From Paragorgia papillata (Eukaryota; Cnidaria; Anthozoa; Scleralcyonacea; Coralliidae): a stretch of 64,000 nucleotides of DNA. The notes under the pieces were generated by a model. It saw only the letters and a list, made by a program, of their open reading frames with translations. It had not been told where the DNA came from and ran no database searches. Both the position numbers and the translations under genes were made by a program. This document shows positions 32,301-47,300 of this stretch, piece by piece (the stretch's first letter is position 1; each line of letters opens with the position of its first letter). The DNA lies in contig JAWNZC010000423.1 of the NCBI GenBank assembly GCA_035771165.1, positions 98,501 through 162,500 on the forward strand, given 5' to 3'.

Positions 32301-35300
32301 AGCTAACGCAAGTCATCGCTAGCTGGCGATCAAACGAGACACAAGCAAGCACAAGCTAAAACTTGCGATGACTTGCGTTCTCGTTTGATTAGGGCTTAAG
32401 GACTACTTCAGTGATTACTTTTAAATAAACGTCCCTTCAATATAATGTTTGACAATGTTAATAGTTTTAGAATATCTATTCTCGTATTTGAGAAGCGACG
32501 TTATCATTCTCGTATTTTATGCAACCATTTTTGAGTTTGAATAACGACTCAATTTTACCCTGGGTGCGAGAGGTTTTTCGACGCTCGTCAGGGATAACCC
32601 TGGACACGCGAGGAAGCCAGGTGGTAAAGTGGGAGGGGCCAATTTGGGAGGCGGGTTATCCCTCACGAGCGTCGAAAAACCTCTGTCATCCATGCAGAGT
32701 AACTCAATTTTGATGTAAATAATAATATTAATTAATTAATATATGTACCTGATAATACTTGACTCAGTTACAACAGCTAAACACACAAAAAAAAAGAAAG
32801 TCAATTCAACTTAATATTATGTTTCGTTTTAGCTAGCCTAGTCCGTCCATCTAATCTTAAATTCAAATCTAATAGAATAGACAAGAAAACTGTGATAAAC
32901 AAAGCAATAACCGAAGATTACCTTCGACGGCTCCAGACGTTGATTCAGGCTCGCGTTTTACCTGGGAAAAAAAATAACAACAGCTTCTTACAGTCAAACC
33001 GGATGTTCGTTACCGCGCAACATTGCAATATTGAGAGCAACATTGCAACACGGCCGTGTACCGATTGCAATCAACATTGCTGTCAATATCGCAAGGTAGC
33101 GCGGTAAAGAACATCCAGTTTGACGGTAACATCCAACTCACAGGCATATATGCAATTTTATGGTTTACATAAGCACTTTCGAATTCACGAGTGTTTGCAT
33201 CAGGTTATATAAACACAGGGCGTCCATTTTCCTTTTCTTTTGAGAAATAAAACTACGTCCAGTGAAATAACACAGTATACAGTAAAATAGCCAAAATGTT
33301 AGAATTACAGTTACAAGCCATCTAGTGGGTCAAGTACGCGTGCGACCAAGGCAGTAAACTCGTTTAGGATCGCAGGGCGTATAAAATAAGCAATCAACTG
33401 GGACGCCAAATTGCAGTCCTAGTACCGCTACAGTTGCATGTGTGACGTGTAATACAGGCTTCTTAACCAGTCCGATAGCTACAAGCAAAGCAAACTTACT
33501 ACAATGGTAGACTTTTTTGGAATTCTGTAAACTTCCTAGAAAACAGAAAAAAATGCATTGATTCCTAATTACATTTTTCAAATCATTAATAATTCATGAA
33601 GAAAATTCAAAAGAAATAAATGTTTAATCAGATGTTGTAGATCGGATAGAAATTCGTCCTGATTTACATAAACTTCCCGATAGATTTACTCAGCTTAAAC
33701 GGCTTATACCTTGATGATTGTTGATCAATCTGAACAGTTAGATGTGTGAATTGGATAAGCAGTATACAATATTCGCGTCCGAACTGTATGGGATATGGGA
33801 TACAAATGCCCATATACAGTTCGGCTGCTCATATTGTATTTATATATTACGTAAAATGTTTTTCTCGCACATGAGTATCTTTTAAATAAAGTCTTTGTTG
33901 TTAACCCATTTCTGCTTATATAGACAACCTTTTTTATTTCGTATTTTAAAGCTTTCATAAAAATAAGTTTACCTTCAGATTTCTCCAGCTGTCCAACAAA
34001 TCAGCTGCTAGATCCTTAATATTTTCGCCATCGGTCGACGTCGAATCGTCTTCCGACCACCTGGACTCCTCCTCCGACGATTCTCCGATCCCTGGTGCAA
34101 CGACCGGCATATCACAAACAGTTTGGTTTTCTCCCGAAGCAAGCTTCACCGTAGCTGTTTTCGCTTCGTCTGCTTCCTCAAATACATTGTCCTCGTCTTT
34201 ATCTTCGTCGGGTTTCTGTGTTTCCGACTTCTCTGTTACTCCAGCTTCCCCTTCACCTTCTGTTGGTGTTTCTGGGTTTTCATTTAAAGTTTTCGCTTTG
34301 GTTGTATCTTGAGAATCGTCAGCTATAGGCTGGGTTTCCATGTTCTTGGGTTTAGAAGCGCTTTGTAAGTCATCAAACCCGATCTCGGTAGAGCTAGAAC
34401 TTATGTCGCCGTCTCGTTTGCCTGTGTCATCTGGTATTTCCAGTGGGCTAAGTCCTCGGGAGTCTACATCGCTTGAACTCGTTTCCTCTTCGGGAACACA
34501 CGAGACCGATGGTTTTTTAGCCCATTTGTTAATCACTTTGAGTACCTTGGTGTCCTTCACTTGATTCAGATTGGCAACGGGAAGATGTTTTAAGACTTGC
34601 ACGATCTGAATTGGGACAAACGTCGATGAGAATATGAAGAAGAATAAGCTATAAAAGTAATGGCGGGGGTGTGTGTCTGTCAGTGGGTGTAAGTCAGTTG
34701 GCGTGAGTGCGCGTGAAAGAGCGCAAGTGTAGGTGTGAGAGTGGGTGTAGATGTGAGTGAGTTGAGTGTAGATGTGAGTGCGTGTGTGGGTAAGTGTAGA
34801 TGTGGAGTGGTAACGAGTGTGGGTGTAAGTGTGAATGAGTTGAATGTGGATGTGAGACAGACAGACAGTCACACACACACAAACAAACAGACAGACAGGC
34901 AAACACACACACACACACACAAACAGACAGACAAACAAACAAACAAACAAACAGACAGACAGACAGACAAACAAACAAACAAACAAACAAACAAACAAAC
35001 AAACAAACAAACAAACAAACAAACAAACAAACAAACAAGCGGACAAACCTTTTTCTGAAAGCGAAGAGAATTGTCTCCAAGATCAACCATCCAGCTCCAG
35101 AGAAGAGACAACCCTTGATACCGCAGAATACTTCGTAAAGAATTTGGGTCTTCAGTAGACTAGGGAACAAAATACAAGCAACCTTCGTGTTAAAACAAGA
35201 CAAGAAGAATAATACCTTACCAAAATGTGACATTTTAGTATTTCGTTATCAAAACTATTCTCGGCAGTTTACCACCTTTTCACTTTGCTCTATTTTGTCA

Positions 35301-38300
35301 ACAGCGAATCCACACTTACCCAAAGCGTATCCAATAAAAGCAATCGTTGTGACTGTGTTTCTGCTCGAACCATAAACTGCGAGAGTTTCAAAGCTTGGTC
35401 ATCACTTTTAATGCCCTTTTCACTTCCAAGCAACTGAGCTATCTCGATTTCAAGCTACAACATAAAGGAAGTAATGTTTTAGTTATGATTTTTAGCCCAT
35501 GCTTAGCTTTAGTTACCGTACTCGATTCTCTTTCATCTACCGCGGTTGTTAAAGGGCAATAGCACTAAAAATTAAATTTATCCCATTTGAAAGACCTCGT
35601 CAAATGGTATAAGAAGACCTTTTGTAATTTTTCTGTATCTTTCTTGTGTTTTGAAATATTTCGACCAAAGACAGCGTTCTGTCCGCCATCTTGCTGTAAT
35701 ATTGGGTCTAATTAACTAGGAAATTGGTGACGTCACAAGCAGGGTAAACCTGATGAAACTACTCCGTGGGTGACCAAATTTCCACGGAAGGCTTTTTAAA
35801 TGTTGTGGGTCAATTTAAATGGGAAATAGTGCAACAAAATCGAGTTTCTAGCTCATAAGGTTGGCAAGATAAAAATTTCACTTTACCCTTGTTATGATGT
35901 CACATGCATATCGAAAATAATTCCAAGATGGCGGACAGCAAGCTGTCTTTGGTCCAAATATTTCCAAAACCAAAACAGATACGGAAAAATTGTAAAAGGT
36001 CTTCTTATACCATTTGACGAGTTCTTTCAAATGAGACAAACTTAATTTTTATTGCCAATCCCCTTTAAATTAGTTAGTTACCTTGAATACTAAATGACAT
36101 GCGTTTACATCAATCGTTTGTTTATCACCACCAAGCCTCGCTTTGGACCTTGTTATATATCTATGATGTAATATATCCAACACGAGGCAGTGTTCTTCCT
36201 CCGATTTTTAAATACAGCCAAGCAGGTTGAAAATACGAGGCGAAGCCAAGTTTTTTTAACCAGCTTGGCTGTATTTAGACATCGGAGGATGAACACTGAC
36301 GAGTGTTGGATATAGCTTCCCAAACAAGAGAAAATCGACCTTAAAGTTTGCTAAATTTGACTGTAATCTTCCTCCGATTCCAAATACTGATTAAATATTG
36401 ATTTCTTTTGAATTTCCTTCATGAATTATTAATGAGTTTGAGAAGATCCGTCAGTAACGCCAAAGCGAGCACGGGTGGCGTGTGCTGTTAGGGCGCTGCC
36501 TCTCACCAATAGTTAAGCCCGGTTTGACGGGGTTAGTACTTGGATGGGTGACCGCTTGGGAATGACCCCGTTGTCGAGCTTGGGACTCATGTGAGTAGAG
36601 TTTAGTTGGTCTCTCCTGTGCTTCGAGGGTTTTTCGCCGGGTACTCCGGTTTTCCTCCCTCCGTAAAACCATCACCTAGACCTTAGGAGGATAACCTTGT
36701 AAGGGACCTAGAGTCCTGTACCCTAGGTACAAATGTTGATAAGCGAGGCTTGGTGGTAAAAAATAGAAGAATGAATAAACGCGCTATAACCCGATTTCTA
36801 AGGCCCAAAGGGACGAAGTATTTAAAGTGCCTATGAAACGAAAATTAAGTCTGTCTTATTTGAAAGAATACTTAAAATGATAGAGTAACATCTTTTGTAG
36901 TTTTTCGTTTCCCTGCTTCGTGTTTGAGATATTTCAGTTTGTTTGATATGCAAATTTGACTTATAAGATAACTTTACGTCACAGTTTGCATAATGACTTA
37001 TCGCAAAGTGTTCTATATCTTTGCTATTATCGAACAAAGCACTTCACGAATTAGGAACCATGTGCGAGTGTTTCTCCTACAACAGAAGTGTGAATTGTAA
37101 ATGTTTTTGTTTGGCAATAACAAATATATATAATGTTTTGCGATAACTCATTATGCAAAGTGTGACGTAAAGTTATCTTATAAGTTAAATTTACATATCA
37201 AACAAACTGAAATATCTCAACAACGAAGGAAGCAAACAAAAAACTGCAAAAGATGTTACTTTGTCGTTTTAATTGTTTTCTTAAATAAGACAAACTTAAT
37301 TTTCGTTTCATAGGCACTTTAACCTCATACGTAATAAAGCGAAAAGTTGTGGTAACACCACGTTTTACCACAAATTCTCGCTTCTATTACAATTTATCAG
37401 CATACAAACATTCTAAGAATAAAGGAATATTGTTCTAGGGCCTAGACTAGAGTCTTACTGGTTTATCGTCGAACTGTTCCGCCAGCCGTCGTCTTCGATT
37501 TCGTCTCGGAGAGCTTGTAGGCGCTGGAGAGGCTAAAATTATATAGATCGAGTAATGAAACACCTTTAAATTTTTCGTTGTTTATGTGCCGTCCAAGTTT
37601 GGTCTTGAAATGCGTATATTCTAATGATTGTTGATCGGGAACCAGGCACTGGGAACACTCAGATATCACGTAAGTACATAAAGCATCTTAATAATTAATA
37701 CACATAAATAAGTTAGACTTGAGCCTATAAACTCACCAGGTCGACTTGAGATAATCGACTTGAGCGGTGTGTGTTTCTCTCCTCCGATAATTCCACGGCA
37801 ATTTAATGAATCACAGTAGCAAATTTGGGCTTTCTTCCTGCATACAGTAAATTGACAAACAAAGATTTACATCAGTAATGAATAAATTGACATATTTCTA
37901 AGGTTGCACATAGTCTAAACCTATTTCATCTTAAGCCACCCCCAAAACGCCTGTTTGATTAATTCATTTTACTCTAACACCAGGAGATTTCTCCTCAACG
38001 AGAGAAGATCCCCCCCCCTAGCCAGCCTAGATTATTAACCAATTATCTCCGGGACCACCAAAAAATGCCCATTTTATTATTTTAGGCTACATTTACACGG
38101 TACCTGACCAACTGATCTCAAAAGAAGACTGGATAGTGCAACCTATTGTCCTACTGGTTCATAAAATGAAGCCAGCTGAACAAAAGAAATCCGCCATTAC
38201 TAAGGGACCAAACATGCTGAAAAATGTCTTTATATCTTCTTAAAACGTCTTCTGTTCCCAAAAAGAATATTGAACTATATTTTGCCAGATATACGCTAGA

Positions 38301-41300
38301 AAGACAATCACTTGGGCCCTTAGTAATGGCTGACTTCCGGCTTCATTTTTTAAACAATAGGTACTTAATCCAGTATTATTTCGAGATCAGTGTACCGGAC
38401 TAATTCGAGACCGGTCTCGAATTCGTCCTATTTCGTCGTATAAACAGGCGGAACCGTACTTACCGTATTTACTCGTTTAAGCGCCGCCCCCGATTAAGCG
38501 CCGCACATGAGAGCAAAAATATTAAAGAGCGCCGCCCTCGAATAAGCGCCGCACTTATTCACAACAATGCGGCGCTTAATCGAAGCACCGTCAGACAGAA
38601 TTGTTCGAGAAGCCAAACTAAAAAACAACTACAGTACATCTCAATCTTAAATCAGCCTCGGAAATTTATTCTCCTGTATTACAGTGTTTTTAAGTTCAAA
38701 GTGAGTATATTTCAATGCTCTCCCATTTAACTCTCTCTTGAAACATGTTTATTTTGTTGTTAACATTTCTTGTTATCGTTTACAAATAAAATAATTTTTA
38801 AAGGGCGCCGCCCTCAAATAAGCGCCGCATCCGAAACACTAAAAATTTAAAGAGCGCTTAAACGAGTAAATACGGTTCCGAATTTGTCTTCCGTGTAAAC
38901 AGGCGGAACCGTACTAATTCGAGACCGGTTCCGAATTTGTCCTTCCGTGTAAACGGGGACTAAAGCCGGTTTTCCACTAAGCGATTTTCGCGCGAAGCGA
39001 CTTTTTCTTTTGTCTCATGATCTCTGAGCTGGAACTAATCAGAAATCTATTGAATTCGAACAAAAGAAAGAAAAAAATCGCCTAGTGGACAACCGGCTTT
39101 ACTCTGCTACACAAGATTATTTTACTGGTCAGAGGGAGTGACAGACCCCTTGATGAAAACAAACGGTTTCAGGTTACTTTTGACGGAAATGTTCAGAAGT
39201 TCGTTCCGAGGTTCACAAGTTTGTATTGAACTAGGCATAATTTGATTGGCTACTAGCAGCCAATCAAGTGCCTAGTTTAATACAAACTTGTGAACCTCGG
39301 AACGAACTTCTGAACATTTCCGTCCAAAGTAACCTGAAACCGACTGTAAGTGGAAATGAGTTATTAGTAGCTATCCCCAATATCTTCTTATACATTACCC
39401 ATAACGCTGAAATTTATAATCAAATGTCAGCTCAGTTCCCGCTTTGATATCCTTTATGGAGAAGAACCCAATTCGCAGATACCCATTGACAGTCCACTAC
39501 AAAAAAAGAATTATCAGAGAGTGAAAGAGAGCTTATTAGAGAGAGGGTGTATAAAAGAGAGCTTATTAGAGAGAGGGTGTATAGGAGAGAGCTTATTAGA
39601 GAGAGGGTGTATAAGAGAGAGCTTATTAGAGAGAGGGTGTATAAGAGAGAGCTTATTAGAGAGAGGGTGTATAAGAGATAGTTTATTAAGAGAGGGTGTA
39701 TAAGAGAGTTTATTAGAGAGAGGGTGTAAAGAGAGAGTTTATTAGAGAGAGGGTGTATAAGAGAGAGCTTATTAGAGAGAGGGTGCATAAGAGAGAGCTT
39801 ATTAGAGAGAGGGTGTATAAGAGAGTTTATTAGGGAGAGGGTGTATAAGAGAGAGCTTATTTATCGAGAGAGGGTGAATTAATGGAGAGAAGGTTTATCA
39901 GAGTGGGAACTTATTAGAGAGAGCTTAAAACAGAACTTTAGTGTCAATACATGTACATTAAGTTGTCCTTTATTTTTACTTTTTTAAAGATTAGTAGCAA
40001 TTTCATTAAACATTTTTAAACAAAAATATAAGTAACTGGACATCCGAAATAACTATAAAGAGCTAATCTAATCGGGTGCCCATCTGATTTGGTACTTAAT
40101 ACCTACAGTACATACCTTTTGTGTCTCACAGTTTGGGCTGCAACTGTGATTAATAAATCTTGACAAGTTTCCCTTATGAGTAGCATCAATAATCTGCAAC
40201 AAAATCATCAAAATATACAGTAAAGCAGTTGTTTTCTATCTACCTTTTTAAGGCCGCATACAGTCACAGCCTAACAATATGAAAATATTGTGGGCAATGT
40301 TTTTGCATAATCTTAAAGAGGATATGGTAGTTAGTAAAATTGCAAAAGTTTCATTTCAAAATTCATTGAAGAAAAGGTGATATTTTACGTGTGAAGTTTG
40401 TATTTTGCTGCACCGCCATTAAAGTGACTGAGCTTGAAAAGAATGAGTCAAGGAAGCTTGTCACATGAAGCTTGTCACAAGAAAGCATGACTCAATTATT
40501 AACAACAATGACTCTTTTGTTGACAACAACGATCTTTTGTTTTTGTTGAGTCTATGACATCATAAGCTTCCTCAACTGATTCTTCTCAAGCTCGGCCACT
40601 TTAATGGTGGTGCTCCAAAATAAAAACTTTGCATGTAAAATGCAACTTTATTTTGGAGAATTTTGAAATAAAACTTTGCACAATTACCAACTACCATAAT
40701 ATCTTTAAGATTATGCAGAAACATTACCAACAATATTTTCATAAGAATTAACCACTTTAACAAGTCATTAGGCTACTAAGCACATAAAAAGGCCCAATTT
40801 ATAATTTTACCTCATCTGCTCTTAGTGTCATGAAATAGTAATGCCTTCGGTGTTCATCATCATACATTTCAACTCGGTTTTCAAATTCTTCATAACCCAT
40901 GACCTCACCACAATACTCTATGACAAACTGATTTCTATAGCAACAGAATAAAAACAGAGATATATACATGATGTACACTCTAGGATATGCACATACATGT
41001 ATACCCTGTATACAACGTACATGTAGGTCAGTGGACAGTCTACCGGTACATGTACTTACGCTGCAACATCTTCCAAAGTTCTCAAACCCCATCCCTTTTT
41101 ATCAGTTCTAAATGCTTCAACTTGTATTTTCTGCCCCTAAGAAAACAATGCATAACTTCATTTAAACAGACAAACAAACAAACAAACAAACAAACAAACA
41201 AACAAACAAACAAATGAGCAAACAAACAAACAAACAAACAAACAAGAAACAAGTAAAAGCCAGTCTTCACACAAGTACTGTATATAAGTCTTCCACAAAC

Positions 41301-44300
41301 CTCTTGAAATTTTCGATTTGAACAAGATTCTCCACATGGACATCGGTTGTTGCTGAAAATCAACAAGAAATTGAAATAATGATTTGTAAGCACCTTTTTA
41401 AAAATACATGCTTTTAACAGTTTCTGAGCATCATTCAACATCTGATGGTAAATGCATTTTACAATATTATATGAACTATAATGATAAATTAAAATATCAC
41501 GTTACCCATTTGGTGTACTTTTAAATGTTATTGAATATACTGTAGTAACGTGTAAATTGTATGATTATCATAAAACTGTTATTTTAACAAAGGTCTCACA
41601 TACCATTCAATCATCAGAAGTCGATTCAAGCAATCATCTCCACAACCAACAAAATCATGTTCTTCTAAAGAAATTGAGATAAAACGCCATTCTTTAATTT
41701 AAATAAAAGTACCGGTAATAAAAGTAGTGAAATAAAAGTAGGGTTTTCTCTCTGACGAAGGGCCTTTGCTTGAAACGTTAGACTCCTATGTTCTTTGTTT
41801 CAGCAGAATATCTAACCATACATTCTTTAATTTATATGCCCAATATACAGTAGTTTCAATTTGTCAAAATTCAATACAGTGGACCTATAATATTGGTGTA
41901 CTGATTATTACAATTTTGAAAACAAAAATACTTTACTCTGTATGTTTCAAGTTGAGCACTTTATCAGGACCTGAATAAATTGTGGGTTATACCTGGGCTA
42001 TAAGGGCAGTCACATGACATGCGTCGGATTTCTTTATTTACTCTTTTCTTCCTGAAGTAAGTAAAGTAAAGTAAAGTGAAGTACATGTAAAGAAAAGTAA
42101 AGTAAAGTAAAGTATAAAGATAAATTTCAAAGTAAGCAACATACAGGCCTATCACTGAGAAAAAACGCAGGCGTGCGGGCATTCGCACGCCTCGGATGTC
42201 CTAGGCGTGCGATGGCGTGCGACATTTTTGTACTTCAAAAACAGTCAACAAAGCAGTCTTACTCAGTAACTGTAATGGTTAATATTAATAACTTTTTTTT
42301 GAACGGTTTTTTGATACGTAAAAAATAACAATAGCGGATATGATTTCCTAGTTTTCCTTTAAATACACTGTATAGTTACTGTACTCCTAGGTTTATTATT
42401 TTTACTAGACGTACACACAAGTTACATTTTTTTAGTTCAAAAAGTCATCACTAGAATCGTCGCCACTGTCATCGTCACTAGTAGTATAAAGTTGGTCGTC
42501 GTTGGCTTCATCTTCACTGACTTCGTCTTCGATATCACTATCTGCTCTCGCTTTCTTCAAAGGGGGTTCTTTACTTGTTTCCGCGTCCTGATCTAACGAG
42601 ATGTTGCGACGTTTTGACAGGTAGATCTCGAGTGCTCGATCAATGACATCGTTCCTGTCGTCTTCGTTCCACAGCTGGTCATTGATCCTAATGCTTAGAA
42701 GCATGCTCATAGTTGTATGATGAGTACTGAGCCGTCGGTCTGAGAGCATACTAGTAAGCATGCTGAATGCACGCTCGACGGTAGAATTAGAACCTGAAAT
42801 TGTGATGATCAGTTCAGCAAGCAGGCAGAGGTTGGGATATTCGTCTTGTTTGTACTGGAATATCTTGGGCCATAACTCAACGCCGTTGTGCTTGGGAAAA
42901 GTGGCCGAAACATACCGCCGAAAATTAACCCACTCGTTCACTACCTTGAAAAGGTTGAATTGCGCTACATCCAACGTCGCCTGGAAATGGGCATAAATCT
43001 TCTTTATTTCGGGAATACCATATGTCTTTTCGGAACACCAGTATATTTAACATACCTGAAATTTCGTCACAGAGTTTGTGCCATCAATAAAAGAACGCGC
43101 AGAAATCTTCGCGCTTCCTTTAATCAGAGGACTGCTCATGATCGCGTTCTTGTATTTTGCGCAAAGCTTGCACCAAATAAAATTTACCATCGTTCGCCCA
43201 GTTTTCGCATCATTCACGGTTTTCACGCCAAATATGTTTTCTTTTCCCCAACTATTAAATGTGGCTAGTTCCACAGAATTCCCTTTTTTCTTTGACGCCA
43301 TTTTAAAGCGACCTGGCTCAGTTGCCGGGACGAATTAATATTTCTTGCGTTCACATGGTAGTTTTCATCCCGTCTATACCGGGATGAAATTGGACATTGA
43401 TTGATGTGTTTACTTTAAAAGTTTGAAAAATCGAAATAACTATGAGCCGAGATCTCGCTTAGCGGACATTGATTGATATGTTTACTTGAAACAACGCACG
43501 CGCCGCATTTCATAAACGAGATCTCGCTTATATATCCATATGAACGGGATGAAAGTTTTAATAGGAAAATAACTATGAGCCGAGATCTCACTTGGGCCAA
43601 CCCGATTACCAGGACCATATGAACAGGCTGTCAGACCCTAACACTGTCAACCAATATCTGTTTATTTTTGACGCTGCAAATTGCATTCAATTACATATAA
43701 ACAAAGTGTTGGCATGTGAAATCAGATTCGTCGAACGCCTAACTGATAAATAAGTGATGGCTGTTCTTGTTACATTTATTATTTCACACTTCGTCTCCTC
43801 ATTTGGTTTATACATCAAAACTCGCGAATAAAAAAAAAATACGGAATTTATAATTTTTATAATTTTCGAGGCGTGCGATCAAACGCACGCCTCGCGTTCT
43901 TCAGGCGTGTGCCGAGGCGTGCGCGTGCGATCGCACGCCTCTCAGTGATAGGCCTGAACATATTTATCATTACACTGTAATACAGCTAGACTATGGTACT
44001 TACTTATTGCCAAGATAAATATTGTCCTCAAGGATATCAAATGTTGGGTAGCTTTCATTGGTAGTTGAAGATGCAACATTGCTATATTCAATCTACAATA
44101 ATCACAAAGTTACAATAAATGCCATATTATGATTAATTATAAAATAACATTTCAAAAATACAAGCAGTAATTCATAACTCTATGGAAAACCTGGAAAGAT
44201 TAATATGTTATGCATTGCAATAATAGAGTGTTTTATTGATTTTTCCGCCACTAATAAAAGTGATAATCTCACATGTGTGATTATTTATGATACGGTAATT

Positions 44301-47300
44301 GCACATGTGACAATTATCACTGAATCAGCATTATAGTTTAATGCAATTCTGGCAAGGCAATAGGACAATTTTTTTATATAATAAACAGAACAATACATGG
44401 ATGCTTGGAAATATGAAATTTATTTCTCGTGTTGTACAGGATATGTCACTCGTTCGCTTCGCTCACTCGTGAGATATCCTGGTCAACACTCGAAATAAAT
44501 TTCATATTTCTGCACATCCATGTATTATTCTCTATATACGCGTTAACACCAATGATTATTCACCATCCAATATCCCAACATGGACAGTAAGGACAATATG
44601 CCTAGTAAGGAAAATTTATGCTTTTAATTTTGATCTATTTTTACAATTTTAACCTATTTTTGATGTGTTATTTTATAAAAGAAATACTGTAGTGTAGAAA
44701 CACTTGCTCTCTGGATCGTGTTCCCTGACTGCAATTTCTCATTCTCCCAAACTTCAACTCATGTTTCTATAACTTTGTAGAAACACAGGAAATGTTTTCT
44801 ATACTAAACTTTTTAAGATTGCCAGCACTGGTGACCCCTTACTTATATTCAGCAGGGGCTCTGGAAGCTTTTCAAAGTTGTGGGTGTCCTTCTTATGTAG
44901 GACACCCACAGTCCAGAAAGTGCGGGTGTCTGGACACCCGCTGCTTCCAGAGCCCCTGATATTCAGGCAGATCAAACTGCAACAAAAAAAGTCTTCTGTA
45001 CCTGATCTTCTGATTCACTATCTGTATCTGTTTCACTTTGATAAGTACATACAAAAAATTAAGAGGAATATATAAATTAAAAGAAAAATGAAAAATAAAG
45101 CCAAAAATAATTTGTACATGTTACATATATGACATGTACAGTAATTTTACTTCCGGTTTTAGCTTTAGCATAATATATGTCTTTTATTCCAAATTGGGTA
45201 CAAGTAATTTAAAACCAACTTTAATTGACAACAAAAAGATTTATCTTCATTATTAATTAACAGTAATAACATACTATTCTGACAGCACAGCAAGACAGCA
45301 AGTACAGTACATATAATTGTATTTCTTTCCTAAAAACTTCATCTGTGTCATTAAAATTATATAACAACAGATTAAAATGATATTGAGGATTGGTTTGTAA
45401 CTGGGAGGCATATGTCTAAAAATAAGGTTTCGACCAGTTTAAAAATGTTAAAAAACGAGCTTTCGGTCTATTAGTGACCATTGTCAAGTTAAAAAGTACT
45501 AAAATGGTATAAATCAATAAGCAATGGCAATCAATGCTCAGGTTTAATTAGCCTTCTTGCTATTGATTACAATTTTAATACTTTTTAACCTGACGATGGT
45601 CACTTAGACTGAAAGCTCATTTTTTAACATTTTTAAACTGGTTGCAGTGGTGGATCCAAGGGGGGGTTATGGGGGTTGCAACCCCCCAGCCTATTATATA
45701 TGTATTCTTTGAATGGTATATTATATTATATATAATATATAAATTGTGTTTAGTGTATAATATATAGCGTATAAAAATCACTATTTCTGATCCTAATATT
45801 GTCCCCAAAATACAGGAAATAGCATTTCAGGGTATCAGAAACCAAAAAATGTCCAGGGGAGCATAGCCCAGGACCCCCGTACAGGGTGTCAACCCCCTCT
45901 TTAAAAAAATCCTGGATCCGCCCCTGGGTTGAAACCTTATTTCTAGACAGATTAAAATGAACTTCCACCCTATCAATAGCCTGTTACATAAAGTTTTGTT
46001 CTGACTAACACTCAGGTGATTTGGTTCAGCTGAATGAGTTATCAGAAGGTCAACAAGTAACCAGAAACTCACATAATTATTATAATGCTATTTATCAAGG
46101 GTCAAATTTAATTGCAGATATAATTGTTGATAAATGAACAATATCCATGAATAAGTAAGTTTTTTGTTAAACTGCCACTTTTGGCTGTGTATAACATCCT
46201 GTGAATTGATTGACATATATTGCCTTAAATTGCCAAAATTAATATGAAAATAGTCACTGGATAATCACCATCCAAGTTCATCAGATGAATAGGCAAAATC
46301 TTGGCAAGTCATTAACAAAAATTATGATGACTGGTCATTTGACCGGCATAAGTTCTGGACGTTATTTTGAGCCTTGGAGATACAATTTTTAGTTATGAAT
46401 ACTAGAGATGGTATAAACAGGATATTAGAGAAAATTAATTATCCCATTACATAAGGTTTTGTTTTGACTAACACTCACGTGATTTAGTTCAGCTGAGTTA
46501 TCAGAAGGTCAACGAGTAACCAGAAACTCTGACACAATAATTGTTTATACCTAGAGGCTTTTTTAAGCATTTGACAAGTAATTATTATAATGCTATTATC
46601 AAGGGTGAAATTTTATTGCAGATATAACTGTTGATGAATGAACAATATATATTGCTTTACATTGCCAGAACATAACAATATAACAACATATATTGCTTTA
46701 CATTGCCAGAACATCAAAAATATATTTCGTGGAGATCAGGCATCAAAATAATGGCCAGTCACTGGACAATCACCATCCAAAATCAGATGACTGGCCAAAA
46801 TCTTGGCAAGTGGTTAACAAAAATTGTGGTGACTGAGTGGTCATTTGACCAACAACATAATCAACTTATCATTGTAATAACATGATAGTCAGCAAGGATA
46901 CAATTTACATCAGTTGAAAATTTGGCCTAGACAAAATAATAATGGCCTATGAAAATTACAATTCAATGTCCTAGGACATTCTTGTCCTCAGAAATTTTAA
47001 AGTTAGCCTTTGCTATTTATAATAAATAAAGACCTAAAAAGTTCAACACCGTACTATGGAAAATATAGTGCAGATTTAGAACTGTAAGAAATGTGCAATG
47101 AATTACACCACAGTTATTACACACATGCACAAAAGCAGCATGGCCCACCAATTAGATCCTGAGAGATATCTCAGTTGGCCATGTATATGTATAACCTGAG
47201 TGCAATAATGAATCACCTTGCAAATTGCCATCTAGGAACTTCAAAAATTAAATACCCCACATAAACAAAATTGGCCCTTTGGAATCATTGCTGGAGTTAA

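Noticed and set aside
34606..35046. Upstream Cys/Val/Leu and Thr/His-rich extension of SETD2 exon 15
   Set aside because: It is intronic GTTT/GTGT repeat read through; a good acceptor at 34606 starts the conserved exon.
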